Assembly (NCBI RefSeq): GCF_004795255.1
Contig: NZ_SSBQ01000002.1
Span: forward strand, 1 to 64,000
DNA: 64,000 nt
Direction of reading: 5' to 3'
Source of the DNA: Streptomyces sp. RKND-216
GTDB lineage: Bacteria; Actinomycetota; Actinomycetes; Streptomycetales; Streptomycetaceae
This document shows, one piece after another, positions 40,591 through 49,172 of this stretch (position 1 is the stretch's first letter; each line of letters begins with the position of its first letter). The position numbers and the translations under genes were made by a program. The notes beneath the pieces were generated by a model. That model saw only the letters and a program-made list of their open reading frames with translations, was not told the origin of the DNA and did not search any database.

Positions 40591-41328
40591 TCAGCCCGCC
40601 AGGGGCAGCGGACCGGTCTCGGCGAAGGTGAGCCGGCAGGTGTCGGCGCGGTAGGTGGCCACGGCGACGGCGGCGGTGCGGCCGGCGGAGAAGTAGCGGG
40701 TGGTGACGACAAGGACGGGCGCGCCGGGCAGCCGGTCGAGCTGACGGGCGTCCTCCGCACGGGCGGAGCCCAGTTCGACCGCGCGGTCCTGGCCCTCCAG
40801 CGCGTTGGTGTGCAGCAGCCGCAGCAGTGCGTGGGCGGCGTCGGCGTCGCCGTGGGTGAGGTCGGGCGCACCCGGCAGCGAGGCGGCGGGGAGGTAGAGG
40901 AGCTCGGTGGCGACCGGCTGTCCGTGGCTGATGCGGGTGCGGCGCACCGCGTGCACCTGCGTGCCGGGAGTGGTGGCCAGCAGCCGGGCCACAGGAGCGG
41001 GCGGCGCGGCCGGCTCGACGCCGTCGGTCTGCCACGCCTCGCCGGGCAGGCCCGGCCAGCGGTGGGGCTCGGGACCGACGTCGACGCCCACGCGCGGGGG
41101 CGCCACGGTGGTGCCGACGCCGCGGCGGCGCTGAAGCCGTCCTTCGAGTTCGAGCTGTTCGAGGGCCTGACGGAGGGTGGCGCGGGCCACCCCGAACCGG
41201 GCTGCCAGTTCCCGTTCGTTGGGCAGGATCTCGCCGACGGAGAACTCGGAGTCGAGCGCGTCGGTCAGGACGGTCTTCAGGTGCCAGTACTTCGGCTCCG
41301 GAACCTGTTCGAGCTGTGTCGTCCCCAC
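40591..41328 (-). CDS. GntR-family (HutC/UTRA) regulator
   Basis: 245 residues from GTG at 41328 with GGAGG upstream. The winged helix (GEILPNERELAARFGVARAT, LRQALEQLELEGRLQRRRGV) covers residues ~20-85, followed by a UTRA effector domain (VHAVRRTRISHGQPVATELL, YLPAASLPG, VLVVTTRYFSAGRTAAVAVA). It resembles the DasR group, which bind TGGTC(T/A)AGACCA-like sites and sense phospho-sugars. Such a site lies 106 bp upstream. Confidence 0.92.
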   Translation of the reverse strand: MGTTQLEQVPEPKYWHLKTVLTDALDSEFSVGEILPNERELAARFGVARATLRQALEQLELEGRLQRRRGVGTTVAPPRVGVDVGPEPHRWPGLPGEAWQTDGVEPAAPPAPVARLLATTPGTQVHAVRRTRISHGQPVATELLYLPAASLPGAPDLTHGDADAAHALLRLLHTNALEGQDRAVELGSARAEDARQLDRLPGAPVLVVTTRYFSAGRTAAVAVATYRADTCRLTFAETGPLPLAG

Positions 41329-41434
41329 CCTTGCCTCCGCATGTCGCCGCGCGGGGGCGGCAGTCGGGTTCTTTACGCGTGGTCCTTTATGAAAGGTTGT
41401 TGCGTAAGCCCGACCATAGGACGGCGTGGTGCGC

Positions 41435-41446
41435 TGGTCAAGACCA
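41435..41446. promoter_or_regulatory. DasR-like GntR operator
   Basis: TGGTC-AA-GACCA, 5-bp perfect arms, matches the core of HutC-subfamily GntR sites. It lies between the divergent GntR and SDR genes, so both could be controlled. Confidence 0.6.
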
Positions 41447-41537
41447 ATCGACCGCGAGGGGTCGCGCTCGGTGTTGTCCACGGCCGGGCGCCGGTGGGAT
41501 GCTCGATCATCGATCGGGTGTCGGCAGAAGGGCGGGG

Positions 41538-42314
41538 GTGACGGGAGTGACGCGGGCGGAGGGCGCCACCCGGCCGGTGACGGTGGTCACCGGGGGCGGG
41601 CGGGGCATCGGTGCGGCGACCGCGCTACGGCTGTCGCGGGCCGGGCACGACGTGGGCATCGGCTACGAACGCGACGCGGAGGCGGCGCAGCGGACGGCCG
41701 CAGCGGTGCGGGACGCGGGCGGGAGAGCGGTGACCTTCCGCCTGGACGTCAGCGACGAGGACCAGGTGGACGCGTTGTTCACCGAGGTGCGCGAGCGCCT
41801 GGGGCCGGTGACGGGAGCGGTGTGCAACGCGGGCGTCACCGGACCGCTGGGCCGCTTCACCGAGACCCCGGCGTCCGTGATGCGCCGCGTGACCGAGGTG
41901 AACGTCCTGGGCACGCTGCTGTGTGCGCGTCGCGCGCTGCGCGAGATGTCGACCGCGCACGGCGGGGCGGGCGGCGCGATCGTCGCCGTCTCCTCGTGCG
42001 CGGCGACGCTGGGCAGCCCTGGCGAGTACGTGCACTACGCGGCGACGAAGGCGGCCGTCGACGCGATGACGGTGGGGCTGGCGAAGGAGTACGGGCCGGA
42101 GGGCGTGCGGGTGAACTCGGTGCAGCCCGGGTCGGTCCTCACCGACATGCACGCGGCGATGGGCGACCCGGACCGCGCGTGGCGGAAGGCCGAGGTCACG
42201 CCACTGCGGCGGCCGGGCGAGCCGCGCGAGATCGCGGACGCGATCGCCTGGCTGCTGTCGGACGAGGCGTCGTTCACCTCCGGCGCCGTGCTGCGGGTGT
42301 CCGGCGGGCTGTGA
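41538..42314 (+). CDS. short-chain dehydrogenase/reductase (FabG-like)
   Basis: 258 residues from GTG at 41538 with GAAGGGCGGGG upstream (a second GTG is at 41547). Rossmann motif TVVTGGGRGIGAATALRLSR, NAG motif VCNAGVTGPLG, catalytic Ser in IVAVSSCAAT and YxxxK as YAATKAAVDAM, C-terminal PGSVLTDMHAAM and RVSGGL. NADPH-dependent oxidoreductase of unknown substrate. Divergent from the GntR regulator, convergent with the ECF41 gene. Confidence 0.92.
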   Translation: MTGVTRAEGATRPVTVVTGGGRGIGAATALRLSRAGHDVGIGYERDAEAAQRTAAAVRDAGGRAVTFRLDVSDEDQVDALFTEVRERLGPVTGAVCNAGVTGPLGRFTETPASVMRRVTEVNVLGTLLCARRALREMSTAHGGAGGAIVAVSSCAATLGSPGEYVHYAATKAAVDAMTVGLAKEYGPEGVRVNSVQPGSVLTDMHAAMGDPDRAWRKAEVTPLRRPGEPREIADAIAWLLSDEASFTSGAVLRVSGGL

Positions 42315-42341
42315 GACCCCGCGCCGAGGACGGCTGCGGGG

Positions 42342-43238
42342 TCACGGGGCCAGGTGGGCGACCTTGTCCGGGTTGGCCATCAGGTACAGGGTGCGGATGC
42401 GGCCGTCGATGACGTCCACCGACATGACGGTGTGCGGGCGCCCACCGCTGGTGACCAGGACCGCGGGGGCGCCGTTGAGTTCGAGGAAGGTCCACCGCAC
42501 GTCGGGGATCTCCTTGGGGCCGATGGCTGCGAGGAAGCGGGCGACCTTGCGGGCCGACTCGATGACGCGGCGCGGCGCCTTCGCCTTGCCTCCGGCGTCG
42601 CCGACCAGGTGGGCGTCGGGCGCGAGGACGGCCAGCAGCCCCTCGAGATCGCCGGCGGTCGCGGCGGCCAGGAAGCGCTCGGTCAGGTCGCGTTGCTGTG
42701 CCGGGTCGACCTCGAACCGCGGCCGGCGCTCGGCGACGTGCCGACGTGCCCGTCCGGCCAACTGCCGCACCGCCGGTTCGGCGCGCTCCAGGGTGGCGGC
42801 GATCTCGGTGTACGGGTAGCCGAAGGCCTCGCGGAGTACGAATACCGCGCGTTCCAGCGGGGATAGCGACTCGAGCACCACCAGGAGGGCGAGGGAGACC
42901 GACTCGGCCAGCACCACCCGGTCGGCGCCGTCGGGCACCGGGGCGGAGGCGAGGTCGGTGGGGAACGGCTCGGGCAGCCAGGGGCCGACGTAGGTCTCCT
43001 TGCGCGCCTGGACCTGGCGGAGCCGGTCGATGGCGAGGCGGGTGGTGGTCCTGACCAGGTAGCCGCGGGCGTCGCGCACGGCGGTGGTGTCGGCGGCGGA
43101 CCAGCGCAGCCAGGCCTCCTGGACGACGTCCTCGGCGTCCGCAACGCGGCCCAGCATGCGGTAGGCGACAGCGAGGAGCACGTCGCGGTGCTGCTGGAAT
43201 TCCCGGGCGGGGGCGGTGGTGGAGTTCTCGGCTGCCAC
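42342..43238 (-). CDS. ECF41-type sigma factor (SigJ-like) with SnoaL C-terminal domain
   Basis: 298 residues from GTG at 43238 with GGAG upstream. Sigma region 2 (LLAVAYRMLGRVADAEDVVQ, ARGYLVRTTTRLAIDRLR), the ECF41 linker motif VGPWLPEPFPTD, region 4 (LSPLERAVFVLREAFGYPYT), then a SnoaL-like domain ending DGRIRTLYLMANPDKVAHL. The WLPEP and NPDK motifs are ECF41 hallmarks; the C-terminal domain tunes activity in place of an anti-sigma factor. The usual oxidoreductase/carboxymuconolactone partner could be the convergent SDR. Confidence 0.94.
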   Translation of the reverse strand: MAAENSTTAPAREFQQHRDVLLAVAYRMLGRVADAEDVVQEAWLRWSAADTTAVRDARGYLVRTTTRLAIDRLRQVQARKETYVGPWLPEPFPTDLASAPVPDGADRVVLAESVSLALLVVLESLSPLERAVFVLREAFGYPYTEIAATLERAEPAVRQLAGRARRHVAERRPRFEVDPAQQRDLTERFLAAATAGDLEGLLAVLAPDAHLVGDAGGKAKAPRRVIESARKVARFLAAIGPKEIPDVRWTFLELNGAPAVLVTSGGRPHTVMSVDVIDGRIRTLYLMANPDKVAHLAP

Positions 43239-43384
43239 GGCTCCATGATGGCATCCGGGCGGGCGACGACGTCGCCGGGTGGGCGGCTCGCTGCGGGTTT
43301 CGCACTTCCCTCCTCCACCCCTTGCTGACATGGTGTCTAGGACTGTCTCTCCGACAACTCCGACCAGCGCGCAGGGAGTCCGCC

Positions 43385-44260
43385 GTGACCGTCGCCCCCG
43401 TCCACGCAGCCGTGCCCGTCTCCGACACCTCCGTGCGGGTGCGCCCGCCCGGCGGGCCGGCGTTCGATGTGGTCCACGAACGGCGGGGCAGCGGTGCTCC
43501 CGTGCTGCTCCTGCACGGCATCGGGCACCACTGGCAGGCCTGGGAACCGGTGCTCTCCGCACTGGCCGCCTCGCACGAGGTGGTGGCCGTGGACCTGCCG
43601 GGCTTCGGCGCCTCGCCTGCACTGCCTCCGCCGTACGACTACGACCTGGGCACGGTGGTGCCGCTGCTGGCCCGCACCCTGGAGGCGCTGGGCATCGAGC
43701 GGCCGCATGTGGTGGGCAACTCCCTCGGCGGCCTCCTGGCGCTGGAGCTCGGGCGGCACGGGCACGCCCGCTCGGTCACGGCCCTCTCCCCCGCCGGGTT
43801 CTGGACCGAGCCGGAGCGACGGTATGCGTTCGGGGTGCTGCGCGGCATGCGGGCGGGCGCCGCGGCCCTTCCGGACGGCGCGGTGCGCCGGCTGGCCCGC
43901 ACCGCGGCCGGGCGCGCGGCGCTGACCAGCACCATCTACGCCCGGCCGGGGCGGCGTTCCCCGGAAGCGGTGGTGGCCGAGACACGGGCGTTGCGGGACG
44001 CGGCCGGCTTCGCCCCGGCTCTGGCTGCGGGGCGGCGCGGCGACGTCCGCTTCACCAGCGACCTCGCCGACGTCCCGGTGACCCTCGCCTGGGGCGACCG
44101 GGACCGGCTGCTGCTGCCGCGTCAGGGGGTACGCGCCAAGAAGACGATCCCCGGAGCGCGGCTGGTCCGGCTGAACGGCTGCGGGCACGTGCCGATGAAC
44201 GACGACCCCGCGAGGGTGACGCGGGTCGTCCTGGACACGGTGGCGCGCGCCACGGTGTGA
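43385..44260 (+). CDS. alpha/beta-fold hydrolase
   Basis: 291 residues from GTG at 43385 with AGGGAG 6 bases upstream. Oxyanion motif LLLHGIGHHWQAWEPVL, nucleophile elbow VVGNSLGGLLAL (Ser), acid WGDRDRLLLP and His in NGCGHVPMNDDP. A soluble esterase/epoxide-hydrolase-like enzyme with unknown substrate. Divergent from the ECF41 gene, so it may belong to its regulon (inference). Confidence 0.92.
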   Translation: MTVAPVHAAVPVSDTSVRVRPPGGPAFDVVHERRGSGAPVLLLHGIGHHWQAWEPVLSALAASHEVVAVDLPGFGASPALPPPYDYDLGTVVPLLARTLEALGIERPHVVGNSLGGLLALELGRHGHARSVTALSPAGFWTEPERRYAFGVLRGMRAGAAALPDGAVRRLARTAAGRAALTSTIYARPGRRSPEAVVAETRALRDAAGFAPALAAGRRGDVRFTSDLADVPVTLAWGDRDRLLLPRQGVRAKKTIPGARLVRLNGCGHVPMNDDPARVTRVVLDTVARATV

Positions 44261-44363
44261 CCGTGACGCCGCGACACCGGCCGGGGTCCGGGCGCAGGGG
44301 GTGCGGCGTGCCGTTCGGGGGCCGGGCTCCCCGCGGACGCGCGGCCCGCGCCATACTGGCGCC

Positions 44364-44891
44364 GTGGATGGGGACTTCACTTACGCGGACGTGGGGGCGA
44401 CCGCGACGGACCGGCAGCCGGAGGGCTTCTCCCGGCTGTGGGTGCGGACGCGGATCGGTGAGGGCGACACCGACTTCCGGACGGCCGCGTGCGCGGTGTC
44501 CGGGTGGCGGATGCACCGGGCGATGGGAGTGCGCGTCGACGCCGACGCCGAGTCGGCCGTCGAGGGCGCGCGGGTACGCGTGGGGCTGGGCATCGGACCG
44601 TTACGGCTGCACGCGCCGTGCCGGGTGGTGTGGACGCTTGACGAACGGCGGCGCACGGGCTGGGCGTACGGCACGCTGGCCGGGCACCCGCAGTGCGGGG
44701 AGGAGGCGTTCGTCGTCACCCGCGACGGCTCGGGCACGGTGTGGCTGACGGTCCTGGCCTTCAGCCGGCCCGCGGTGTGGTGGACGCGCGCCGCGGGCGG
44801 GCTGGTGCCGGTGTTCCAGCGCCGGTACGCCGACCGGTGCGGGACCGTGCTGCGGCGACTGGTGCGGGAGGGCGGACGTGCCGGGGACTGA
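44364..44891 (+). CDS. DUF1990 family protein
   Basis: 175 residues from GTG at 44364. FTYADVGAT, LGIGPLRLHAPCRVVWTLDE, GWAYGTLAGHPQCGEEAFVV and WLTVLAFSRPAVWWTRAAG are the DUF1990 pattern. A START-like lipid-binding fold is the usual guess for the family. CATACT lies about 8 bp before the GTG, so a leaderless transcript is possible. Confidence 0.88.
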   Translation: MDGDFTYADVGATATDRQPEGFSRLWVRTRIGEGDTDFRTAACAVSGWRMHRAMGVRVDADAESAVEGARVRVGLGIGPLRLHAPCRVVWTLDERRRTGWAYGTLAGHPQCGEEAFVVTRDGSGTVWLTVLAFSRPAVWWTRAAGGLVPVFQRRYADRCGTVLRRLVREGGRAGD

Positions 44892-45015
44892 CAGGGCTCC
44901 CCGAAACGTCCCGCCGGAGCGGCGAGGCGCCCGACCGGCCCCGGGCTGGGCGGATTTCACCCCGTCGTCACACCACGGTGAGGACGCGGCAACACGGCCG
45001 GGCGAACGTGGCCGG

Positions 45016-45660
45016 GTGGACGAGACGACGACTGCGGGCAACCGCCCCGGCAGCCGGCGGCGCGGACGGTCCGCCGGGCACGCCCCGCGGGACGTGCTGC
45101 TGCCGCGCGGCGGCGACACGCTCACGGTGCGGCCGGTGGACGTCCGCGACGCGGACGCCGTGACGGCACTGCACGCTCTCTGCTCCGACGCCGCGCTGCG
45201 GGCCCGCTACCGGGCGCCGGGCGCGGCGACCGGCGCGCGGCTGCGCGGGGAGGCCGACGTGCTGCTGTCGCACCTGCTCGCTCCGCACATGGGCCACACC
45301 CTGGGCGCGTTCCGGTCCGACGGCGCAGTGGTCGGCCTGGGGCACCTGCTGTGGGACGGCGCGGACGAGGCGGAGGCCGCCCTCCTCGTGGCGGACTCCT
45401 GGCAGCGGCGGGGCGTCGGCGCCGGGCTGCTGCGGCGGCTGGTGAGCACGGCCGGAGAGCGCGGGCTCGGCCGGGTCTACACCGTCGCGACACGACCGGC
45501 TTCCGGCGCGGCGGCGGTGCTGCGCACGCTGGGGCTGCCGCTGGAGTTCCGTCACGAGGAGGACGCCGTCGTCGTCACGGCATCGCGGGTTCCGGCACCG
45601 TGTGGGCCGGCGCGGCCTGCCGGTCCGCCGGGGCTGGGACGACGCTGCCGGCTCCGCTGA
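45016..45660 (+). CDS. GNAT-family N-acetyltransferase
   Basis: 214 residues from GTG at 45016. Acetyl-CoA binding motif A is seen in ALLVADSWQRRGVGAGLLRR (Q/RxxGxG/A at ~residues 130-137), with VRPVDVRDADAVTALHALC at the start of the domain. The substrate is unknown. The last ~28 codons overlap, on the other strand, the 3' end of the trans-sulfuration gene. Confidence 0.9.
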   Translation: MDETTTAGNRPGSRRRGRSAGHAPRDVLLPRGGDTLTVRPVDVRDADAVTALHALCSDAALRARYRAPGAATGARLRGEADVLLSHLLAPHMGHTLGAFRSDGAVVGLGHLLWDGADEAEAALLVADSWQRRGVGAGLLRRLVSTAGERGLGRVYTVATRPASGAAAVLRTLGLPLEFRHEEDAVVVTASRVPAPCGPARPAGPPGLGRRCRLR

Positions 45661-46786
45661 GCGCCACGTCGAGGTCGTGCCACAGGTCCTCGACGTCCTC
45701 CAGGCCGACCGACATGCGCAGCAGCTTCTCGTCGATCCCACCGCTGCGCCGGTCGTCCTCGGGGACGATGCGGTGGCTGATCGAGCCGGGGTGCTGGATG
45801 AGCGTATCGACGCTGCCGAGGCTGACCGCGGGGGTGATGAGCCGCACGCCGGAGATGACCTCGTGCGGGTCGCCGGCCACCTCGAACGCGACCATGGCGC
45901 CGCCGATCCTCGGGTAGTGGACGCGGGTCACGCGGGGGTCCTCGGTCAGCCGGCGGACGAGTTCGGCGGCGGTCGCGGACTGGGCACGCACCCGGACGGG
46001 CAGCGTGGAGAGGCCGCGCAGCAGCAGGTATCCGGCCAGCGGGTGCAGCACGCCGCCGGTGGCGAAGCGGATCTGGCGGAGCTGCCGGGCGGTCTCCTCG
46101 TCGCACGCGATGACGCCGCCGAGCACGTCGCCGTGTCCGCCGAGGTACTTGGTGGCGCTGTGCAGCACCAGCCGTGCACCGCTCTCGCACGGCCGCTGCA
46201 GAACGGGGGTGGCGAAGGTGTTGTCCACCAGCAGCGGCACCGAGCCGGCGGCCTCGGCCACGGCGGCGAGGTCCTGCTCGGCCAGGGTGGGGTTGGCGGG
46301 GCTCTCGACCATGACCAGGCCGGTGTCCGGGCGGATCGCCTCGGCGATCTCGCCCGGGTCGACCCAGGTGACCTCGGTGCCGAGCAGGCCACTGGTCAGC
46401 AGGTGGTCGCTGCAGCCGTACAGCGGGCGTACGGCGACGACGTGGCGGAGTCCGGCCGAGGCGCGTACCAGCAGGGTGGCGGTGAGGGCGGCCATGCCGC
46501 TGGCGAACGCCACGGCCGCCTCGGTGCCCTCGAGACGGGCCAGGGCGTCCTCGAAACGCGCCACGGTGGGATTGTCGAGGCGGGAGTAGACCGGCGGCCC
46601 TTCCGGGCGCGCACCGGTGGCGGCGAACTCGTCGATGCGGGCGGCCTCGGCGCGGCTGTCGTGCGACGGGTAGGTGGTGGAAAGGTCCAGGGGCGTCGCG
46701 TGCAGGCCGAGGGCGGCGAGGTCCTCGCGTCCGGCGTGCACGGCTTCGGTGGCCAGCGATCGGGTGGCCGCAGTGGTCGTCTCCAT
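45575..46786 (-). CDS. PLP-dependent trans-sulfuration enzyme (cystathionine gamma-lyase/synthase or methionine gamma-lyase type)
   Basis: 403 residues, ATG at 46786. Signs of the Cys/Met metabolism PLP family: YSRLDNPTVARFEDALARLE, AVAFASGMAALTA, LVMVESPANPTL, LVDNTFATPVLQRP, PLP Lys in LVLHSATKYLGGHGDVLGG, and LGSVDTLIQHPGSISHRIVP. Which member cannot be told from sequence alone. Divergence from an Lrp/AsnC regulator suggests amino-acid-inducible catabolism, for example of methionine. Confidence 0.93.
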   Translation of the reverse strand: METTTAATRSLATEAVHAGREDLAALGLHATPLDLSTTYPSHDSRAEAARIDEFAATGARPEGPPVYSRLDNPTVARFEDALARLEGTEAAVAFASGMAALTATLLVRASAGLRHVVAVRPLYGCSDHLLTSGLLGTEVTWVDPGEIAEAIRPDTGLVMVESPANPTLAEQDLAAVAEAAGSVPLLVDNTFATPVLQRPCESGARLVLHSATKYLGGHGDVLGGVIACDEETARQLRQIRFATGGVLHPLAGYLLLRGLSTLPVRVRAQSATAAELVRRLTEDPRVTRVHYPRIGGAMVAFEVAGDPHEVISGVRLITPAVSLGSVDTLIQHPGSISHRIVPEDDRRSGGIDEKLLRMSVGLEDVEDLWHDLDVALSGAGSVVPAPADRQAAPAHTVPEPAMP

Positions 46787-46787
46787 G

Positions 46788-46844
46788 CTCCGATACTGAA
46801 CAGCGACCGGTACTTAGCGGGATCCGGCCGTGCTACGTTCGGAG
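46788..46844. promoter_or_regulatory. divergent control region, trans-sulfuration gene / Lrp
   Basis: 59-bp gap with CTCCGA (46788-46793) and TCGGAG (46839-46844) as outer inverted arms hugging both start codons. It is a natural site for the Lrp-type regulator to repress both genes. TACGTT at 46834 is a possible -10. Confidence 0.4.
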
Positions 46845-46845
46845 T

Positions 46846-47319
46846 ATGACCGATTCCGTCGCTCTGGATCCGGTGGATCTGGAGATTCTGCGCCTGTTGC
46901 AGAACGACGCCCGGACCACCAACCGGGACCTCGCCGCCGCGGTCGGCATCGCGCCGTCGACGTGTCTGGACCGGGTGGGCCGGCTGCGGCGCAGCGGGGT
47001 CATCCTCGGGCATGAGTTGCGGCTGGACCCGGCGCGGCTGGGGCGGTCGCTGGAGGCGCTGCTGCTGGTGCAGGTACGGCCGCACCGCCGGGAGCTGATC
47101 GGGCCGTTCGTGGACCGCATCCGCGCGCTGCCGGAATCGCGGGCGCTGTTCCACCTGACCGGCCCGGACGACTACCTGGTGCACGTCGCGGTCACCGGGA
47201 CGGCCGATCTGCAACGGCTGGTGCTCGACGAATTCACCTCCCGGCGGGAGGTGGCGCGGGTGGAGACCCGGCTCATCTTCCAGCAGTGGGCGTGCGGTCC
47301 GCTGCTCCCGCCCGCCTGA
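46846..47319 (+). CDS. Lrp/AsnC-family regulator
   Basis: 157 residues, ATG at 46846. N-terminal helix-turn-helix (LDPVDLEILRLLQNDARTTN, DLAAAVGIAPSTCLDRVGRL) and C-terminal RAM domain (ALLLVQVRPHRRELIGPFVD, HLTGPDDYLVHVAVTGTADL). Probably senses an amino acid and controls the divergent trans-sulfuration enzyme gene. Confidence 0.94.
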   Translation: MTDSVALDPVDLEILRLLQNDARTTNRDLAAAVGIAPSTCLDRVGRLRRSGVILGHELRLDPARLGRSLEALLLVQVRPHRRELIGPFVDRIRALPESRALFHLTGPDDYLVHVAVTGTADLQRLVLDEFTSRREVARVETRLIFQQWACGPLLPPA

Positions 47320-47396
47320 CCGCGGCGCACCCGATCACGAACGGGGGCGGCCGATGGGCGTGACGTGGGGCTCGCTCGCGTACGAGGATGGACCGC

Positions 47397-49115
47397 ATGT
47401 CCGATGCAACCAATGCCGCGCAGTCCACCGAGTCCGCCGAGGGGCCACTCCCCCGCCAGGTCGCGGACGCGTACGTCGACGCCCTCGTCGCGCTCGACCC
47501 CATCACCGGAACGTACCTGGGTGTGTCCGAGAGCCACAGCAGACTCCCCGACTTCTCGCCGCACGGGCAGGAGGAACTGGCCCGGCTGGGCCGTGACACG
47601 CTCGCGCGGCTGACCGAGGCCGAGCAGCGTCCGCGGGCCGGCAGCGACGCGGAACGACGGTGTGCCCGGCTGCTGCGGGAGCGGCTGTCCGCCGAACTGG
47701 CCCTGCACGATGCGGGCGAGGGCCTGCGGGCGGTCAGCAACCTGCACTCGCCGGTGCACGCGGTGCGCGGCGTGCTGACGGTGATGCCGTCGGAGACCGA
47801 GGAGGACTGGGCGGCGGTTGCACGGCGGCTGCGGGCGGTCCCGGCCGCGCTGGAGGGCTACCGGGCGTCGCTGGCGCAGGGTCTGGAACGGGGTCTGGCG
47901 GCGGGTCCGCGGCAGGTCGCCACGGTCGTGGGGCAGTTGGCCGAGTGGACCGGCGAGGGCGGCGGGGAGAGCTGGTTCGTCTCGTTCGCCGGTGAGGGCC
48001 CGGAACGGCTCGGCGAGGAGCTGGCCGCCGCGGCCGGCGAGGCCACAGGGGCGGTGCGGGAGCTGCGCGCGTGGCTGGTGAAGGTGTACGGGCCGGCCGT
48101 CGAGGGCGCCCCGGAGACGGTGGGCCGGGAGCGGTACGCCCGGTGGTCCCGGTACTGGAACGGCGCGGACCTGGATCTGGACGAGGCGTACGCGTACGGC
48201 TGGGCGGAGTTCCACCGGCTGCTGGCTCAGATGCGTGCCGAGGCGGAGAACGTGCTGCCCGGTGCGGCCACGCCGTGGGAGGCGCTGCGCCATCTGGACA
48301 CCGCGGGCGAGGCCGTCGAGGGGGTCGAGGAGGTCCGGGACTGGCTGCAGGCTCTGATGGACGAGGCCATCGAGTCGCTGGACGGCACCCACTTCGACCT
48401 GGCCGAGCGGGTCAAGCGGGTGGAGTCGCGGATCGCGCCGCCGGGCAGTGCCGCGGCGCCGTACTACACGCAGCCGTCGCTCGACTTCTCCCGCCCGGGC
48501 CGCACCTGGCTGCCGACGCTGGGCGAGACCCGGTTCCCGGTCTACGACCTGGTGTCCACCTGGTACCACGAAGGCGTGCCGGGCCACCATCTCCAGCTGG
48601 CGCAGTGGACGCATGTCGCCGGTGAACTGTCCCGCTACCAGACGACGGTGGGGATGGTCAGCGCCAACGCGGAGGGGTGGGCGCTGTACGCGGAACGGCT
48701 GATGGACGAGCTGGGGTTCCTGCGGAACGCGGAGCGCCGGCTGGGCTACCTGGACGCGCAGATGATGCGGGCGCTGCGGGTGATCGTGGACATCGGCATG
48801 CACCTGGAGCTGGAGATTCCGGCGGACTCGCCGTTCCGTCCGGGCGAGCGGTGGACACCTGAGCTGGCGCAGGAGTTCTACGGCATGCACTGCGGGCGTC
48901 CGGCGGACTTCGTGGAGAGCGAGCTGGTGCGCTACCTGGGGATGCCGGGGCAGGCGATCGGCTACAAGCTGGGCGAACGTGCCTGGCTGAAGGGCCGGGA
49001 CGCGGCGCGGGCGGCGCACGGCGACGCGTTCGACGCCAAGCGCTGGCACATGGCGGCCCTGTCGCAGGGGTCGCTGGGGCTCGACGACCTGGTGGCGGAG
49101 CTGTCGGCGCTCTGA
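47397..49115 (+). CDS. DUF885 family zinc-dependent peptidase-like protein
   Basis: 572 residues, ATG at 47397 with GAGGATGG upstream (another ATG at 47388). The HEGVPGHHLQLAQ motif (about residues 385-397) is the HExxH-like zinc site of the DUF885/M32-like group, and ANAEGWALYAERLMDELGF carries the downstream Glu. No signal peptide, so it is cytoplasmic. The exact substrate is unknown. Confidence 0.92.
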   Translation: MSDATNAAQSTESAEGPLPRQVADAYVDALVALDPITGTYLGVSESHSRLPDFSPHGQEELARLGRDTLARLTEAEQRPRAGSDAERRCARLLRERLSAELALHDAGEGLRAVSNLHSPVHAVRGVLTVMPSETEEDWAAVARRLRAVPAALEGYRASLAQGLERGLAAGPRQVATVVGQLAEWTGEGGGESWFVSFAGEGPERLGEELAAAAGEATGAVRELRAWLVKVYGPAVEGAPETVGRERYARWSRYWNGADLDLDEAYAYGWAEFHRLLAQMRAEAENVLPGAATPWEALRHLDTAGEAVEGVEEVRDWLQALMDEAIESLDGTHFDLAERVKRVESRIAPPGSAAAPYYTQPSLDFSRPGRTWLPTLGETRFPVYDLVSTWYHEGVPGHHLQLAQWTHVAGELSRYQTTVGMVSANAEGWALYAERLMDELGFLRNAERRLGYLDAQMMRALRVIVDIGMHLELEIPADSPFRPGERWTPELAQEFYGMHCGRPADFVESELVRYLGMPGQAIGYKLGERAWLKGRDAARAAHGDAFDAKRWHMAALSQGSLGLDDLVAELSAL

Positions 49116-49118
49116 GCC

Positions 49119-49160
49119 GCCCGGCGCGCACGGCCTTCCTCCGCGCTGCGCGCGCCGGGC
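49119..49160. terminator. hairpin between convergent DUF885 and sbcC genes
   Basis: Perfect 11-bp arms (49119-49129 and 49150-49160) around a 20-base loop, located between the two stop codons. It can serve both strands. Confidence 0.65.
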
Positions 49161-49172
49161 CGCCGCCACCGC

